Source of the DNA: Caryophanales bacterium UBA4951 | GTDB lineage: Bacteria; Bacillota_I; Bacilli_A; RFN20; CAG-826 | Assembly: GCA_002397465.1 (NCBI GenBank) | Contig: DHAP01000036.1 | Span: 1 to 21,880, forward strand | DNA: 21,880 nucleotides | Direction: 5' to 3' | Shown: positions 1 through 7,935 of the stretch, piece after piece | Position numbering within the stretch: the first letter of the stretch is position 1 | Layout: each line of letters opens with the position of its first letter | Made by a program: the position numbers and the translations under genes | The notes under the pieces: model-generated | Told to the model about the DNA's origin: nothing | Database searches by the model: none | The model's input: the letters and a program-made list of their open reading frames with translations, nothing else

Positions 1-8
1 TAAAAGAA

Positions 9-184
9 AAACCGCCATATTCTTGCCAAAGCGATGTTTGGTGAAGAGGCAGTTTCCCCAGATAAGACTTCCTTAGAGCGTTCCTGGACGCAATCATCGG
101 AAGTATGTGGGAGCGAAATAGGGAACTCAAAGGTCAACCCTTTGTGTGCCTAACGCTCTCTAGCTATTAGTATAATAGTTTTTT
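9..184 (+). ncRNA. Unidentified structured RNA (3' part or whole) with terminator
   Basis: Several perfect or near-perfect pairings sit in under 180 bases. Stem 9-16/48-55 (one mismatch) encloses stem 23-30/37-44. ACTTCC 67-72 pairs with GGAAGT 99-104. AGAGCGTT 75-82 pairs with AACGCTCT 152-159. CAAAGG 128-133 pairs with CCTTTG 139-144. The 67-72/99-104 and 75-82/152-159 stems cross, which predicts a pseudoknot. An A/T-rich hairpin (164-169/173-178) followed by six T then ends the element. This density of pairing plus a terminator suggests a free-standing RNA or the end of one that begins before the window. I do not recognise it as RNase P RNA, tmRNA, SRP RNA or a known riboswitch. Strand is chosen from the terminator. 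Confidence 0.5.
164..184 (+). terminator. Rho-independent terminator of the structured RNA
   Basis: A 6-bp hairpin (CTATTA, loop GTA, TAATAG) is followed directly by TTTTTT. The stem is A/T-rich and therefore weak, but the layout is canonical and it lies just after the long-range stem of the upstream RNA. Confidence 0.55.
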
Positions 185-212
185 ATTAATGCGCAACTAT
201 CATGCGATTTTC

Positions 213-232
213 AGCCTGCTATCGGGCTTTTT
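213..232 (+). terminator. Second, backup terminator
   Basis: AGCC (213-216) pairs with GGCT (225-228), with a possible extra T-G pair, and a run of T follows (228-232). It lies about 30 bases after the first terminator in the same orientation, so it probably backs it up. The stretch 233-325 holds no gene that I can support. Confidence 0.5.
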
Positions 233-312
233 CTATCAAAAATAGAGTTTTTACGCCTTTTTTACAGCCTAATTTGCCGTAGATAATCGCTTATAAGTCC
301 ATAAACTTCAGG

Positions 313-340
313 GCCTATCAGAACGTTACTTTTGATAGGC
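313..340 (-). other. Hairpin at the 3' end of the minus-strand operon
   Basis: GCCTATCA and TGATAGGC form an 8-bp perfect inverted repeat (313-320/333-340) with a 12-base loop that contains the stop codon of the last gene. No T-run follows on the minus strand, so it is not a canonical intrinsic terminator. It may be an mRNA 3'-end stabiliser. Confidence 0.4.
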
Positions 341-3300
341 GATGCTTTGGATGAATTCCTTCTCATCGAGCGGAGGATAGAAGTACTTGCCCATAAGAAG
401 AGAGACCATGAGGTGTTCTGCAACCTCTTTCTCTTCTTTCGTCTCGATGCCGGTGCAGGTGATATAGAAGCCATCACGTAAGGCGCTCGCGACGAAACGG
501 GAGAACGATGAGTACTCGCTGGCGTTGTTGACGACCCTCGAGATAAGGCTCTTCTCAGTTCGGAGATGGGCTATCCCAAGGTCTTTAAGATCCTCAATCG
601 AGACGTTGTCGGGGTTGATGCCCTCGCTCTCCCAGACGATGCCGAGTTCCTTGAGATCGGACATGGCTTTCTTGATCTCGGGGCGGTTGTCCTTGAGGGA
701 GCCGTTTTTGACGACGAAATGGATATAGCCCTTTGAGAGATGGTATTTGTCATAGAAGTCATGGACCTTATGGACGAAATCCTCTTCTTTTAATGAAGCG
801 TCGCTCAAGAAGATCGAGAAGTAATGCAATGAGCTCTTGGAGAAATAGGCTTCGCCATAATCCTCTAAGAGGTTGCCTAGGCTCCACAAAGATCCCATGT
901 CGAGTTTGCCCATGAGGCCTTTTTTGGCAGCTTGGCTGAAGAGCTCGTTGGTGGGGATTCTGTCGCCCTCATCGCCATATAGACGGGCCAAGATATCGCA
1001 GGAAAGAAGTTTTCCGGTGACTGGCTCCACCGCTGGTTGGATGGCGATTGGCATGACGTCTCTAGCCAGAGTCTTGCCAAGAAGGTCATCGACGTATTCA
1101 TCACGCAAGGCTTTTCTCATCCTGTTGTCGCTCACGGCGCTTAGATAGCCGGCGCCCATCTTCTCGGAACGGTCAAGTTCGCCTCTGATCAAGCTATAGG
1201 CCTCACGGACGCTCGTGGATTCGCCTGGATAAGAGATGGCGGAGAAGGCATATTCCGGATAAAGCTTGACGTATTGGTACTCAAGCGGCCCTTCCAAAAC
1301 GGCGGATAATTCCTCCACGAAACCATTGATGTCTTTCTTTGGATAGCCGCGTAGCAAGAAGAGGAGCTCAAAGTCGCTGTAGCGATACAAAAGTCCGCCA
1401 TATCCGGCATCCTGGATGTTCTTGACGAGCATCGACATGATGGAGTTGATGTCGGCCCCTTGGGCCTTCTTCAAAAGGTCGTCCCTATCAAGCAGCCTGA
1501 CGGCCAATAAATACCCGTTCTCGTTTCCTTTGAGGCTTCTTGAGAAAGCGAGGGCAAAGGCCTCTTTGTTCTTGATGAGCAAGACCGGGTCGAGGAAACG
1601 GCTCTCGGCAATCGCGTTCTCTTTGCGGTTTTCCTCGATGATGATTGAGCTCTTGTCTTTGCTGGATGTGTGGTTAGGAAGAAGCGAGAGGAAGCATTCC
1701 TGCTCGGATATTTCTTTGATGTGGGTCTTCTCAAGCCCATGGAACAAAGGGCAATGAGGGCAAACCTCGTCGCTGCCTCTTAAGGCCACGTGGCAAAGAT
1801 CGCCGAGCTTGGCCTTGGGGAAGGCCTTCCTCAAGTTCTCTGATAAATAGGATAAACGATAGGTCGAACGGTTGATGGTGTAGATGAACTTGCCGCTTCT
1901 CTCGTTCGAGGCCTCCAAAAGGCCATAGGCGGCATTGGACAAGAGCCTCTCTTGAAGCGAGGATAAGTATGATGACGTCAAGGCGCTATAACGCTCAAGC
2001 CCTTCACGCTCAAGCATCGTGAGACCGCCTTTGCTCCTCGGGTTGGTGAAGTAGATGAAGCCACGCTTCTCGCCTTCGTAAGAGATTGGGTAGAAGAAGA
2101 AAGACATGACTTTGAGGTTGAGCAAGCTCGCGGCCAAATCGCTTGGCAGCTCTGAAATATCCCGGCAGAAGAAGGATAGTTCCTTCTCCGTCACCTCGAA
2201 ATATGGCTCGATGTAACGCTCAGCGATGAAGTTGCCGAGTTTGGAGAAAGAAGCCTCGTAGTTCTCCTTGCCATCTTCGAAGAGGACCTCGTACCCGCCG
2301 TTTTCCTTTTGATAGGAAAGTAATCCATAGGATTCGAACCCCGTCTCCGAGGCAACCCATGAGGCGAATTTCTTGATGATGGCAAGACCTTCGGAGAACT
2401 TCTTGGCTTTTTGGAAGCTAACCTCGAAATTCTCGACGCTTGAAAGATAGATGATTCGCTTGCTGCTCTCAGTCAAAACGACGTGAGGATAGTGAACGTC
2501 GGTAATCTCCAAACGAAGGGAGACGCCATCGCTCTTTTCAAGTTCGTTGTGAGCTTCCTTGATCAAGGATGAAAGGGAGACGTAAGGATAGACAACGCCG
2601 CCGATTTTGCAATAAGCGATCGCGCTGGAATCAGTCTCGGAGGCGGCGTTGAGGAACTTATATGATGAGACGAACCTCTCGGCTTGTAATCTCAAAGAAA
2701 TGAAGGAGTCGATGGAGTATAGATAAACGGCATAAGTCGAGTCATCGTAGATCCCGATGAGATTCTTTGGGAAGGCCTCTCTGATGCCATCGTATAAAGC
2801 TCTCATGACATGGGATTCGGAAGGGTTTTTGGCAACTGACCTGAATAAAAGAAGCGCGCTTCTGAAAGAGGTGTTCCTCTGAATGAGCTGCGAGAGGATC
2901 TTCTCAAAATCATGAAGTGAGAAAATCTCGCCGTAATCGATTCTTTTTTGGGTGTCGACATCGCTCAGTTTCATCTCATAGGCGAGGTGGAAACTGCCAT
3001 AGGTTGACAAGGTGAAGTTCAAATCGTCCTGGAATTTGTCGAGCGATGGCGAGATGTGGCGGTTGGTGATGAGTTTGACGTCGCCCCTTGAGAAATCCTC
3101 AAGTTGGTTCTCCATCTCTTTGAGCGAAAGGTCGCTGGCCTTGCCATAACGGTGAAGGACGACGAGGCCCATCACGATGAAGAGGGCGATCAAGACGGAG
3201 ACGATGCCAAAGCCGATCCAGAAAACGACCATCTTGCCGAGGCTGTAGGCCAAAGGAAGCAAAACGACAAGTAAGAAAAAGACTTCGAGAGCAATGCCGA

Positions 3301-3373
3301 AAACCGGCCAAAGGGCCTTGATGATGGCTTTTTCGCTGACGCCGAATTTGTAGGGCTTTCTCTCTTTTTTCAT
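326..3373 (-). CDS. Membrane protein with degenerate GGDEF and EAL domains
   Basis: This 1015-residue protein is the last gene of the eight-gene operon and overlaps the previous gene by 4 bp. Two membrane helices lie near the N-terminus (about 19-45 and 49-73), followed by long sensory regions that look GAF/PAS-like. A cysteine cluster near 520-540 (C-P-H-C-P after a G-S-D-E turn) resembles a PAS-type segment often found before GGDEF domains. The GGDEF signature is replaced by S-D-F-E-L around residue 665. The EAL-like C-terminus (about 760-1010) has lost the key residues: EAL reads as D-I-L, no E-L-T-E or D-D-F motif is visible, and A-E-G-V-E reads as C-T-G-I-E. By family knowledge it should be neither synthase nor phosphodiesterase. 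I infer a c-di-GMP-binding or structural sensor role at the membrane. The start ATG has only a weak purine-rich site. Confidence 0.85.
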   Translation of the reverse strand: MKKERKPYKFGVSEKAIIKALWPVFGIALEVFFLLVVLLPLAYSLGKMVVFWIGFGIVSVLIALFIVMGLVVLHRYGKASDLSLKEMENQLEDFSRGDVKLITNRHISPSLDKFQDDLNFTLSTYGSFHLAYEMKLSDVDTQKRIDYGEIFSLHDFEKILSQLIQRNTSFRSALLLFRSVAKNPSESHVMRALYDGIREAFPKNLIGIYDDSTYAVYLYSIDSFISLRLQAERFVSSYKFLNAASETDSSAIAYCKIGGVVYPYVSLSSLIKEAHNELEKSDGVSLRLEITDVHYPHVVLTESSKRIIYLSSVENFEVSFQKAKKFSEGLAIIKKFASWVASETGFESYGLLSYQKENGGYEVLFEDGKENYEASFSKLGNFIAERYIEPYFEVTEKELSFFCRDISELPSDLAASLLNLKVMSFFFYPISYEGEKRGFIYFTNPRSKGGLTMLEREGLERYSALTSSYLSSLQERLLSNAAYGLLEASNERSGKFIYTINRSTYRLSYLSENLRKAFPKAKLGDLCHVALRGSDEVCPHCPLFHGLEKTHIKEISEQECFLSLLPNHTSSKDKSSIIIEENRKENAIAESRFLDPVLLIKNKEAFALAFSRSLKGNENGYLLAVRLLDRDDLLKKAQGADINSIMSMLVKNIQDAGYGGLLYRYSDFELLFLLRGYPKKDINGFVEELSAVLEGPLEYQYVKLYPEYAFSAISYPGESTSVREAYSLIRGELDRSEKMGAGYLSAVSDNRMRKALRDEYVDDLLGKTLARDVMPIAIQPAVEPVTGKLLSCDILARLYGDEGDRIPTNELFSQAAKKGLMGKLDMGSLWSLGNLLEDYGEAYFSKSSLHYFSIFLSDASLKEEDFVHKVHDFYDKYHLSKGYIHFVVKNGSLKDNRPEIKKAMSDLKELGIVWESEGINPDNVSIEDLKDLGIAHLRTEKSLISRVVNNASEYSSFSRFVASALRDGFYITCTGIETKEEKEVAEHLMVSLLMGKYFYPPLDEKEFIQSIAYQK

Positions 3374-4086
3374 CTTTCTTTGCTTAGGAGGATCCTAGCC
3401 ACGATCTGTCCGATCGTCGGCATGACCTCCAAGCCCTTTCTGAGGTAATTGAGTCTCTCGTCTTCTTTGCCGACGCGGCAGGCGATGGACTTGACCGTCA
3501 AAAGAGAAACCTGCCCTATCTCGCATGATAAGGCGATCCCTGCGCTCACGTTGTCATAGGCCATAAGCCCCTCTTCGGAAAGGAATCTCTCCCCTACCAG
3601 TTTCTCAAGAGGGCCTTGGGTGTTGATGAATTCGTTCCCTGAAAGAAGGAAGCCACGCTGGATGTAACGGTCGCTTAAGGAATAGGCTGAGTGCTCAGTC
3701 TCCTCGTTGAGGGCGGTGTCGCTCACGAAATACGGGCTGCAGCCTGGTATCTGGCCATAAAGGTATTTGCCTTTCTTGGTGAAGTTGACATCTGCGAAAT
3801 AATAACGTTCGGCCACGAAGATGTCCCCTTGCCGGAGCGAAGGCGAGAATGAGACGGCGAGTCCGACGTTGATGACAAGATAGGGACGATAACGCTCGAT
3901 GATGACCGCGCTGACGAGCTCTGAAAGATAATTGCTCTCCCCTGTCACCGCCAAAATGACCTCCTCGTTGGAAAGGGTCCCGATGTTGGCTTCGATGTTG
4001 CCATATATCTTTGTTTTGGTGGTTACGTTCATCCTCGAGACGAAATAGAGAATCTCGTCTTGGGTGCTGGCTAAGATGGCGATCAT
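3370..4086 (-). CDS. MTA/SAH nucleosidase-like protein, active site degenerate
   Basis: This 238-residue protein has the length and motif order of the 5'-methylthioadenosine/S-adenosylhomocysteine nucleosidase (PNP/UDP phosphorylase) family. It shows an N-terminal beta strand then Q-D-E (Glu11 in the position of the catalytic glutamate), I-N-V-G-L-A (72-77), G-D-I-F-V-A (87-92), Q-I-P-G (112-115) and G-F-L-L-S-G-N-E-F-I (145-154). However, the ribose-binding Met-Glu pair appears as Asn179-Val180. The catalytic aspartate of the R-A-I-S-D motif is Cys203 (K-S-I-A-C). It therefore probably lacks nucleosidase activity and may bind a nucleoside or nucleotide. A good ribosome site (AGAGGAG) precedes the ATG. 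It overlaps the genes on both sides by 4 bp, between two c-di-GMP-type proteins, which hints at a signalling role. Confidence 0.78.
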   Translation of the reverse strand: MIAILASTQDEILYFVSRMNVTTKTKIYGNIEANIGTLSNEEVILAVTGESNYLSELVSAVIIERYRPYLVINVGLAVSFSPSLRQGDIFVAERYYFADVNFTKKGKYLYGQIPGCSPYFVSDTALNEETEHSAYSLSDRYIQRGFLLSGNEFINTQGPLEKLVGERFLSEEGLMAYDNVSAGIALSCEIGQVSLLTVKSIACRVGKEDERLNYLRKGLEVMPTIGQIVARILLSKER

Positions 4087-5630
4087 TGCTTTTTCTCCTC
4101 TTTCAAGACGACTTTGTTATTGCTGAGGAAACGAACATAGTCGAACCCCGACAAAGGCTTTGAATAATAATATCCCTGAATGTTGTCGAGTTTCATGGAA
4201 CTTAGCAAACTCACCTGTTTCTTGCTCTCGACACCCTCGGCCACGCTTTCCATGTTGAGGGCATGTCCAAGATCGATGACCATCTTGACCAAGGATCTCG
4301 AACGGGGGTTGATCTCGACGTCATCGATGAAGGATTTATCGATTTTCAGGGTGTTGAAAGGAATCCTCTTCAAGGATGAGAAGGATGAATAGCCGACGCC
4401 GAAGTCATCGATGGCGGTCCTGAAGCCGATCTCCTGGAGTTTTCTGATGATGTCGGCGATGTAGATGGAGTCTTTGGCGGCGATTGACTCGGTGAGCTCT
4501 ATCTCAATATAAGATGGATCGACGTCATATTCCTTGATGGTTTTCTTGAAGAAGTCCAAAAGGCCTGGTACGTAGACGGTCTTACGCGAAAGGTTGACGG
4601 AAGTGATGAGACACGGGGTCCCGTTCTTCTTCCATTCCTGGAAGCTCTTGCAGACATGCCTGAAGACATAGTAGTCGACGTCGGTGATGTTGCCGCTGCT
4701 CTCGGCAAAAGGGATGAACTGGCTAGGCGGCAACAGTCCTCTTGTCGGATGGTGCCATCTGATAAGTGATTCCGACCCGTAATAGCCTTTTCTCTTCAAA
4801 GAGTATTTAGGCTGGAAGAAGAGTTCAAATTCCTCGTTTGCCAAGGCTTTCTCAAGTTCGGCCGCGAGCTCCCTTTGCTCCTCAACGTGGGTGACCATCG
4901 TCTCGTCAAAGAGGATGACATCGTCATTTAAGCGGCCGTTTGCGGTGAATTTCTCCGCAAAAACCGCCTTTTTAAGGGCATCTGCCGGTTTATCGCCTTT
5001 TTGGATCTTGTAGACGCCGATGAGTATTTTGCAGCTAGGCATCGAAGCGCTGCTCTTGAGGGCGGCCAAGACGTCATCATTCAGTTTTTTCAGCTCATCC
5101 TGAAAGGACTCGATGCGGTCGCTTTCCTTGTAGATGAAGAAACCGTCGAGCATGTTGAAGGCGTATGAGCAACGAGGGTCGCTTGAGAACCTGTTGGAGA
5201 TGCAGTTAAGGACCGTCTCATCGATCTCGCGGACGACGTTCGCGCCATATAGATTAAGGATGTCGCTATGGATGTCACGGATGCTGACCGCGGCCACAAG
5301 CCCGTTCGTCCTTTTCTTTCTCATCCTCGGGGCCATGACTTCTTTTAGCCTCGTTTCCGTGTAAATGAAATGCTCGTTTGTGAAGCTCTCGGTGGAGCTC
5401 TTTCTTTCTTCGACCAATTTCTCACGTTGGCTCGATAGATAGGTGATGATCATCACGACGGCGAACAGGGTGCAGGACACCACGAAATAAATGGTCGAAA
5501 GGTTCCTCGTCGAAGTTGAGAAAACGTCCGGCAAGAGGAACAAGAGAATCGCATAGACGATGAGCAAAAAGGCGGCCACAAGAAAGATGATCAGGACAAT
5601 GTTGATTCGCTGAAGTCTCTCTTTTTTCAC
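4083..5630 (-). CDS. Membrane-bound EAL c-di-GMP phosphodiesterase with degenerate GGDEF
   Basis: This 515-residue protein has two membrane helices (about 10-33 and 45-65), then a degenerate GGDEF domain (about 105-245) in which the signature reads M-L-D-G-F-F near 160. A full EAL domain follows (about 250-500). The EAL metal-binding and catalytic positions look intact: E-S-L (Glu287), S-V-N-L-S (Asn346), E-L-T-E-S (Glu381), I-D-D-F-G (Asp408/409), L-K-I-D-K (Lys429), A-E-G-V-E (464-468) and I-Q-G-Y (Gln485). It should hydrolyse c-di-GMP to pGpG at the membrane. The start is GTG, coupled through a GTGA overlap to the stop of the signal peptidase gene. As it sits in an operon behind a c-di-GMP riboswitch, feedback control of the signal is likely (inference). 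Confidence 0.92.
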   Translation of the reverse strand: MKKERLQRINIVLIIFLVAAFLLIVYAILLFLLPDVFSTSTRNLSTIYFVVSCTLFAVVMIITYLSSQREKLVEERKSSTESFTNEHFIYTETRLKEVMAPRMRKKRTNGLVAAVSIRDIHSDILNLYGANVVREIDETVLNCISNRFSSDPRCSYAFNMLDGFFIYKESDRIESFQDELKKLNDDVLAALKSSASMPSCKILIGVYKIQKGDKPADALKKAVFAEKFTANGRLNDDVILFDETMVTHVEEQRELAAELEKALANEEFELFFQPKYSLKRKGYYGSESLIRWHHPTRGLLPPSQFIPFAESSGNITDVDYYVFRHVCKSFQEWKKNGTPCLITSVNLSRKTVYVPGLLDFFKKTIKEYDVDPSYIEIELTESIAAKDSIYIADIIRKLQEIGFRTAIDDFGVGYSSFSSLKRIPFNTLKIDKSFIDDVEINPRSRSLVKMVIDLGHALNMESVAEGVESKKQVSLLSSMKLDNIQGYYYSKPLSGFDYVRFLSNNKVVLKEEKKQ

Positions 5631-6406
5631 TTTTTGCCCTTTCTGAGTTCCTTTTTGAGCCTCTTCTTTTCTTCTTCCTTGGTCTTTTCGAGCTCTTCTT
5701 TCATCTCGAGCTTGTAACGGGCCTTCTCGCTGTACTTATAAACAGCCGCCTCGTCATTGAGGTCAATCCCGGCTTTTACGAGTTCATCCTTAACGGCTTG
5801 ATCCTGGGCTTTTTGGTTCTTACGCCCCTCCGTCAATAACTCAACGCCCGAGATTCCGGCGATCAAAAACAAAGGAATCAGGACGGCGACTGGCATGAAC
5901 CAGGTCTGCATGGTGAGATTGAGGAATGACCCTAGTGAATCACTATGCCACTGGACTGTCCCTATATAATATTCCGAATGGACGATGTTGTATGGCTCGT
6001 GAGCGGTTGCCGAATCGCCCCAGTAAGAAGTGTTTTTGTTGTCGCCATAGCAATAGAAGATCGGATTCCCATCGGCGTCCGTATCGATTCCTCCGACCCT
6101 ATGGGTGACCACCGCATTCGTCGGGGTCGCATAGGCGGTCTCGACGTCATAGAAGGTGATGACATCATTGATTTGAACGTCGCTTAAGTTCTCTTTTTTG
6201 ATGACGATGCCAGTCCCAACTGGAAGAGAGTCAGGGTTATCCCCTACCATGGAGTCAGTGGAAACCCTTAAAAAGGAGTATCCGAATATCGAGGAGACCC
6301 CGTAATTGTTCTTCGAGGAGATGGTCATCATGACCTGACAGAAAAGCAAAAAGACGATCAGGACGCTGAGGACGACAGTGAAAATGCGGCTGATGATCTT
6401 CTTCAT
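5627..6406 (-). CDS. sipW: SipW-type (ER-type) signal peptidase I
   Basis: This 259-residue protein belongs to the S26 signal peptidase family. An N-terminal membrane helix (about 8-29) precedes S-T-D-S-M, with Ser52 as nucleophile. The base motif reads V-V-T-H-R-V with His102 where housekeeping bacterial enzymes have lysine. That Ser-His arrangement marks the SipW/archaeal/ER subtype. A G-D-N-K-N box follows at 121-125 and a second membrane helix at about 170-190. The C-terminal tail (about 195-259) is highly charged and probably a cytosolic coiled coil. SipW enzymes process TasA/camelysin-type preproteins, and several such proteins are encoded in this window, so they are the likely substrates. 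The ATG follows a strong site (GGAGGTGA, about 7-base spacing), the best in the operon. The name is by subtype, not proven orthology. Confidence 0.93.
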   Translation of the reverse strand: MKKIISRIFTVVLSVLIVFLLFCQVMMTISSKNNYGVSSIFGYSFLRVSTDSMVGDNPDSLPVGTGIVIKKENLSDVQINDVITFYDVETAYATPTNAVVTHRVGGIDTDADGNPIFYCYGDNKNTSYWGDSATAHEPYNIVHSEYYIGTVQWHSDSLGSFLNLTMQTWFMPVAVLIPLFLIAGISGVELLTEGRKNQKAQDQAVKDELVKAGIDLNDEAAVYKYSEKARYKLEMKEELEKTKEEEKKRLKKELRKGKK

Positions 6407-7932
6407 GCTTTTTCACCTCCGACGCGGATGTCGCTGATCTTGAGATTCTCTTCTTTCTCAATTGGCGATATTTTCTTGTTCGCGGCTTTTCTTTCGGCAG
6501 AATCAGCCTTTTTGATGTCGTTTTCTTTGTCTTTCGAAGCGAGCATCTTGATTCTCTTCCTCTGCTGGTCGAGAAGCTTTCTTTCCTTTTTGATGGCTTC
6601 TCTCTCAAGGGCCTTTTTCTTCTCTTCTTCCTTCTTGAGGTCTTCTAAAAGAAGCTTCTTGGCCTCCAAGGCGACTTTCTTTTCCCAGTCGGCAAGTTCC
6701 TTGAGTCTGGCTTTGCGGATCCTAGCGTTCTCGTTGGCCTCGAAAATCTCCTGGGCCCTTCTTCTTTCTTCCTCGTGTTCTCTGATGCGTTCGATCTTCT
6801 GGTCGTTGTCCCAGTCCTCGCTCTTGTCCTTTTCGGCTTGCTCTTTGATTTCAGTTGGTGTCTTAAGACGTTTCTTTTCTTCGTCGGCTTTCTTAAGGGC
6901 CGGGAATTCCTGGTAGGCGAATTTTCTATCAAGGAAGCTCTCGTCTTCCAAAGAAAGTTTGATCTTCGGGACGATTTCGTGGCTTCTGCTCGTAGCCGGG
7001 TCAAGCTCATTCATCTCGATGAGAGAATTGTCGCATGATAAAAGGGAGGCCAAGACCAATGAGTAGACCTCATCGAAGTATTCCTGGTTGAATTCCTTGT
7101 TGGACTCGTTGACGTTATAGACGACGCCCAAACGGTTGTACTTGTCCAAAAAGCACCAAAGTTTGTAGGCGGCCCGATAATCAGGGTTCTTGGTGAGAAG
7201 GTTAGTCATGGCGATCGGGTTATGGACTGGCCTGAAGCCAGACATGTTCTTCATGAAGTGGCTGGTGACGTAGTATTGAAGAATCGACCTGATCTTCTCG
7301 ATTCTTTCGAGCAGCTCGTCGTTTTTATCTTTGTTGCCGTTGTCATCGCTCGGCCTGGATAGCTTCAAATGGGAGTCATATTCATATTCGACCTCGCCGA
7401 GTTTGGTCACGCAGTGAATGGCCATGACCTCGGTGTTTTTGGTGTCCATGTGCTCTTTGATGTAGTTATAACGTCTCTCGACGAACTCCACGAGTTTGAC
7501 GATGAGGGTGGCAACGAAGCGGTTCTCGTAAATCTGGAAGTCTTCCTCGGTGTGGACCGAAAGGATCTTCTCTGGCTCGATGTCGCCATTGGAATGGACT
7601 TTCTTGATGAATTGGGTGTGGGAGGCAAGATGGGCGATGGAGGCCGGAGTCACCCTTTTGGCAAGGGCCGCCAAAACGACCTCCCCCTGCTCCTTGATAA
7701 AGTTACGGGGGTTATTGACGATTTTGTCGAGTTTTGGGAAGGCCTCTTCGAAGGCTAAGACCCAGGTTTCGTCATAGAGTTTCGACTCCTGACGCGATTT
7801 TTGGAAGACGTAGTTCTCGCTGGCGGACCGAACCTCTTTTTCCAAGGAGCAAAAGAGAGGACTCTTGCTGAGGGAGTCCAGCTTCTTCATGGTGCTCTTG
7901 TGGAGCTTTTGAAATTCGGTTTTCTTTTTCAT
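6403..7932 (-). CDS. DUF2357-like partner of the McrB-like ATPase, nuclease not visible
   Basis: This 509-residue protein is predicted soluble. The first 300 or so residues, including the stretch H-T-E-E-D-F-Q-I-Y-E-N-R-F-V, resemble the DUF2357/McrC-associated proteins that accompany McrB-type ATPases. Family assignment from this motif is tentative. From about residue 360 to 500 the chain is almost all Lys, Glu, Arg and Ala, indicating a long coiled coil. I see no PD-(D/E)XK motif, so the nuclease half expected in a McrC-type restriction subunit seems absent. It starts three bases after the ATPase gene and overlaps sipW by 4 bp, so it is probably co-translated with both. No clear ribosome site precedes the ATG, fitting translational coupling. 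I infer an adaptor or effector of the ATPase. Confidence 0.65.
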   Translation of the reverse strand: MKKKTEFQKLHKSTMKKLDSLSKSPLFCSLEKEVRSASENYVFQKSRQESKLYDETWVLAFEEAFPKLDKIVNNPRNFIKEQGEVVLAALAKRVTPASIAHLASHTQFIKKVHSNGDIEPEKILSVHTEEDFQIYENRFVATLIVKLVEFVERRYNYIKEHMDTKNTEVMAIHCVTKLGEVEYEYDSHLKLSRPSDDNGNKDKNDELLERIEKIRSILQYYVTSHFMKNMSGFRPVHNPIAMTNLLTKNPDYRAAYKLWCFLDKYNRLGVVYNVNESNKEFNQEYFDEVYSLVLASLLSCDNSLIEMNELDPATSRSHEIVPKIKLSLEDESFLDRKFAYQEFPALKKADEEKKRLKTPTEIKEQAEKDKSEDWDNDQKIERIREHEEERRRAQEIFEANENARIRKARLKELADWEKKVALEAKKLLLEDLKKEEEKKKALEREAIKKERKLLDQQRKRIKMLASKDKENDIKKADSAERKAANKKISPIEKEENLKISDIRVGGEKA

Positions 7933-7935
7933 GTT

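Noticed and set aside
34..153. A 39-codon open frame in the left-edge region
   Set aside because: It has no ribosome site or recognisable motif and lies across the paired segments of the structured RNA, so chance openness is more likely.
4083..5630. Calling the 515-residue protein a bifunctional synthase and phosphodiesterase
   Set aside because: The GGDEF signature is replaced by M-L-D-G-F-F, so only the EAL half is likely to be active.
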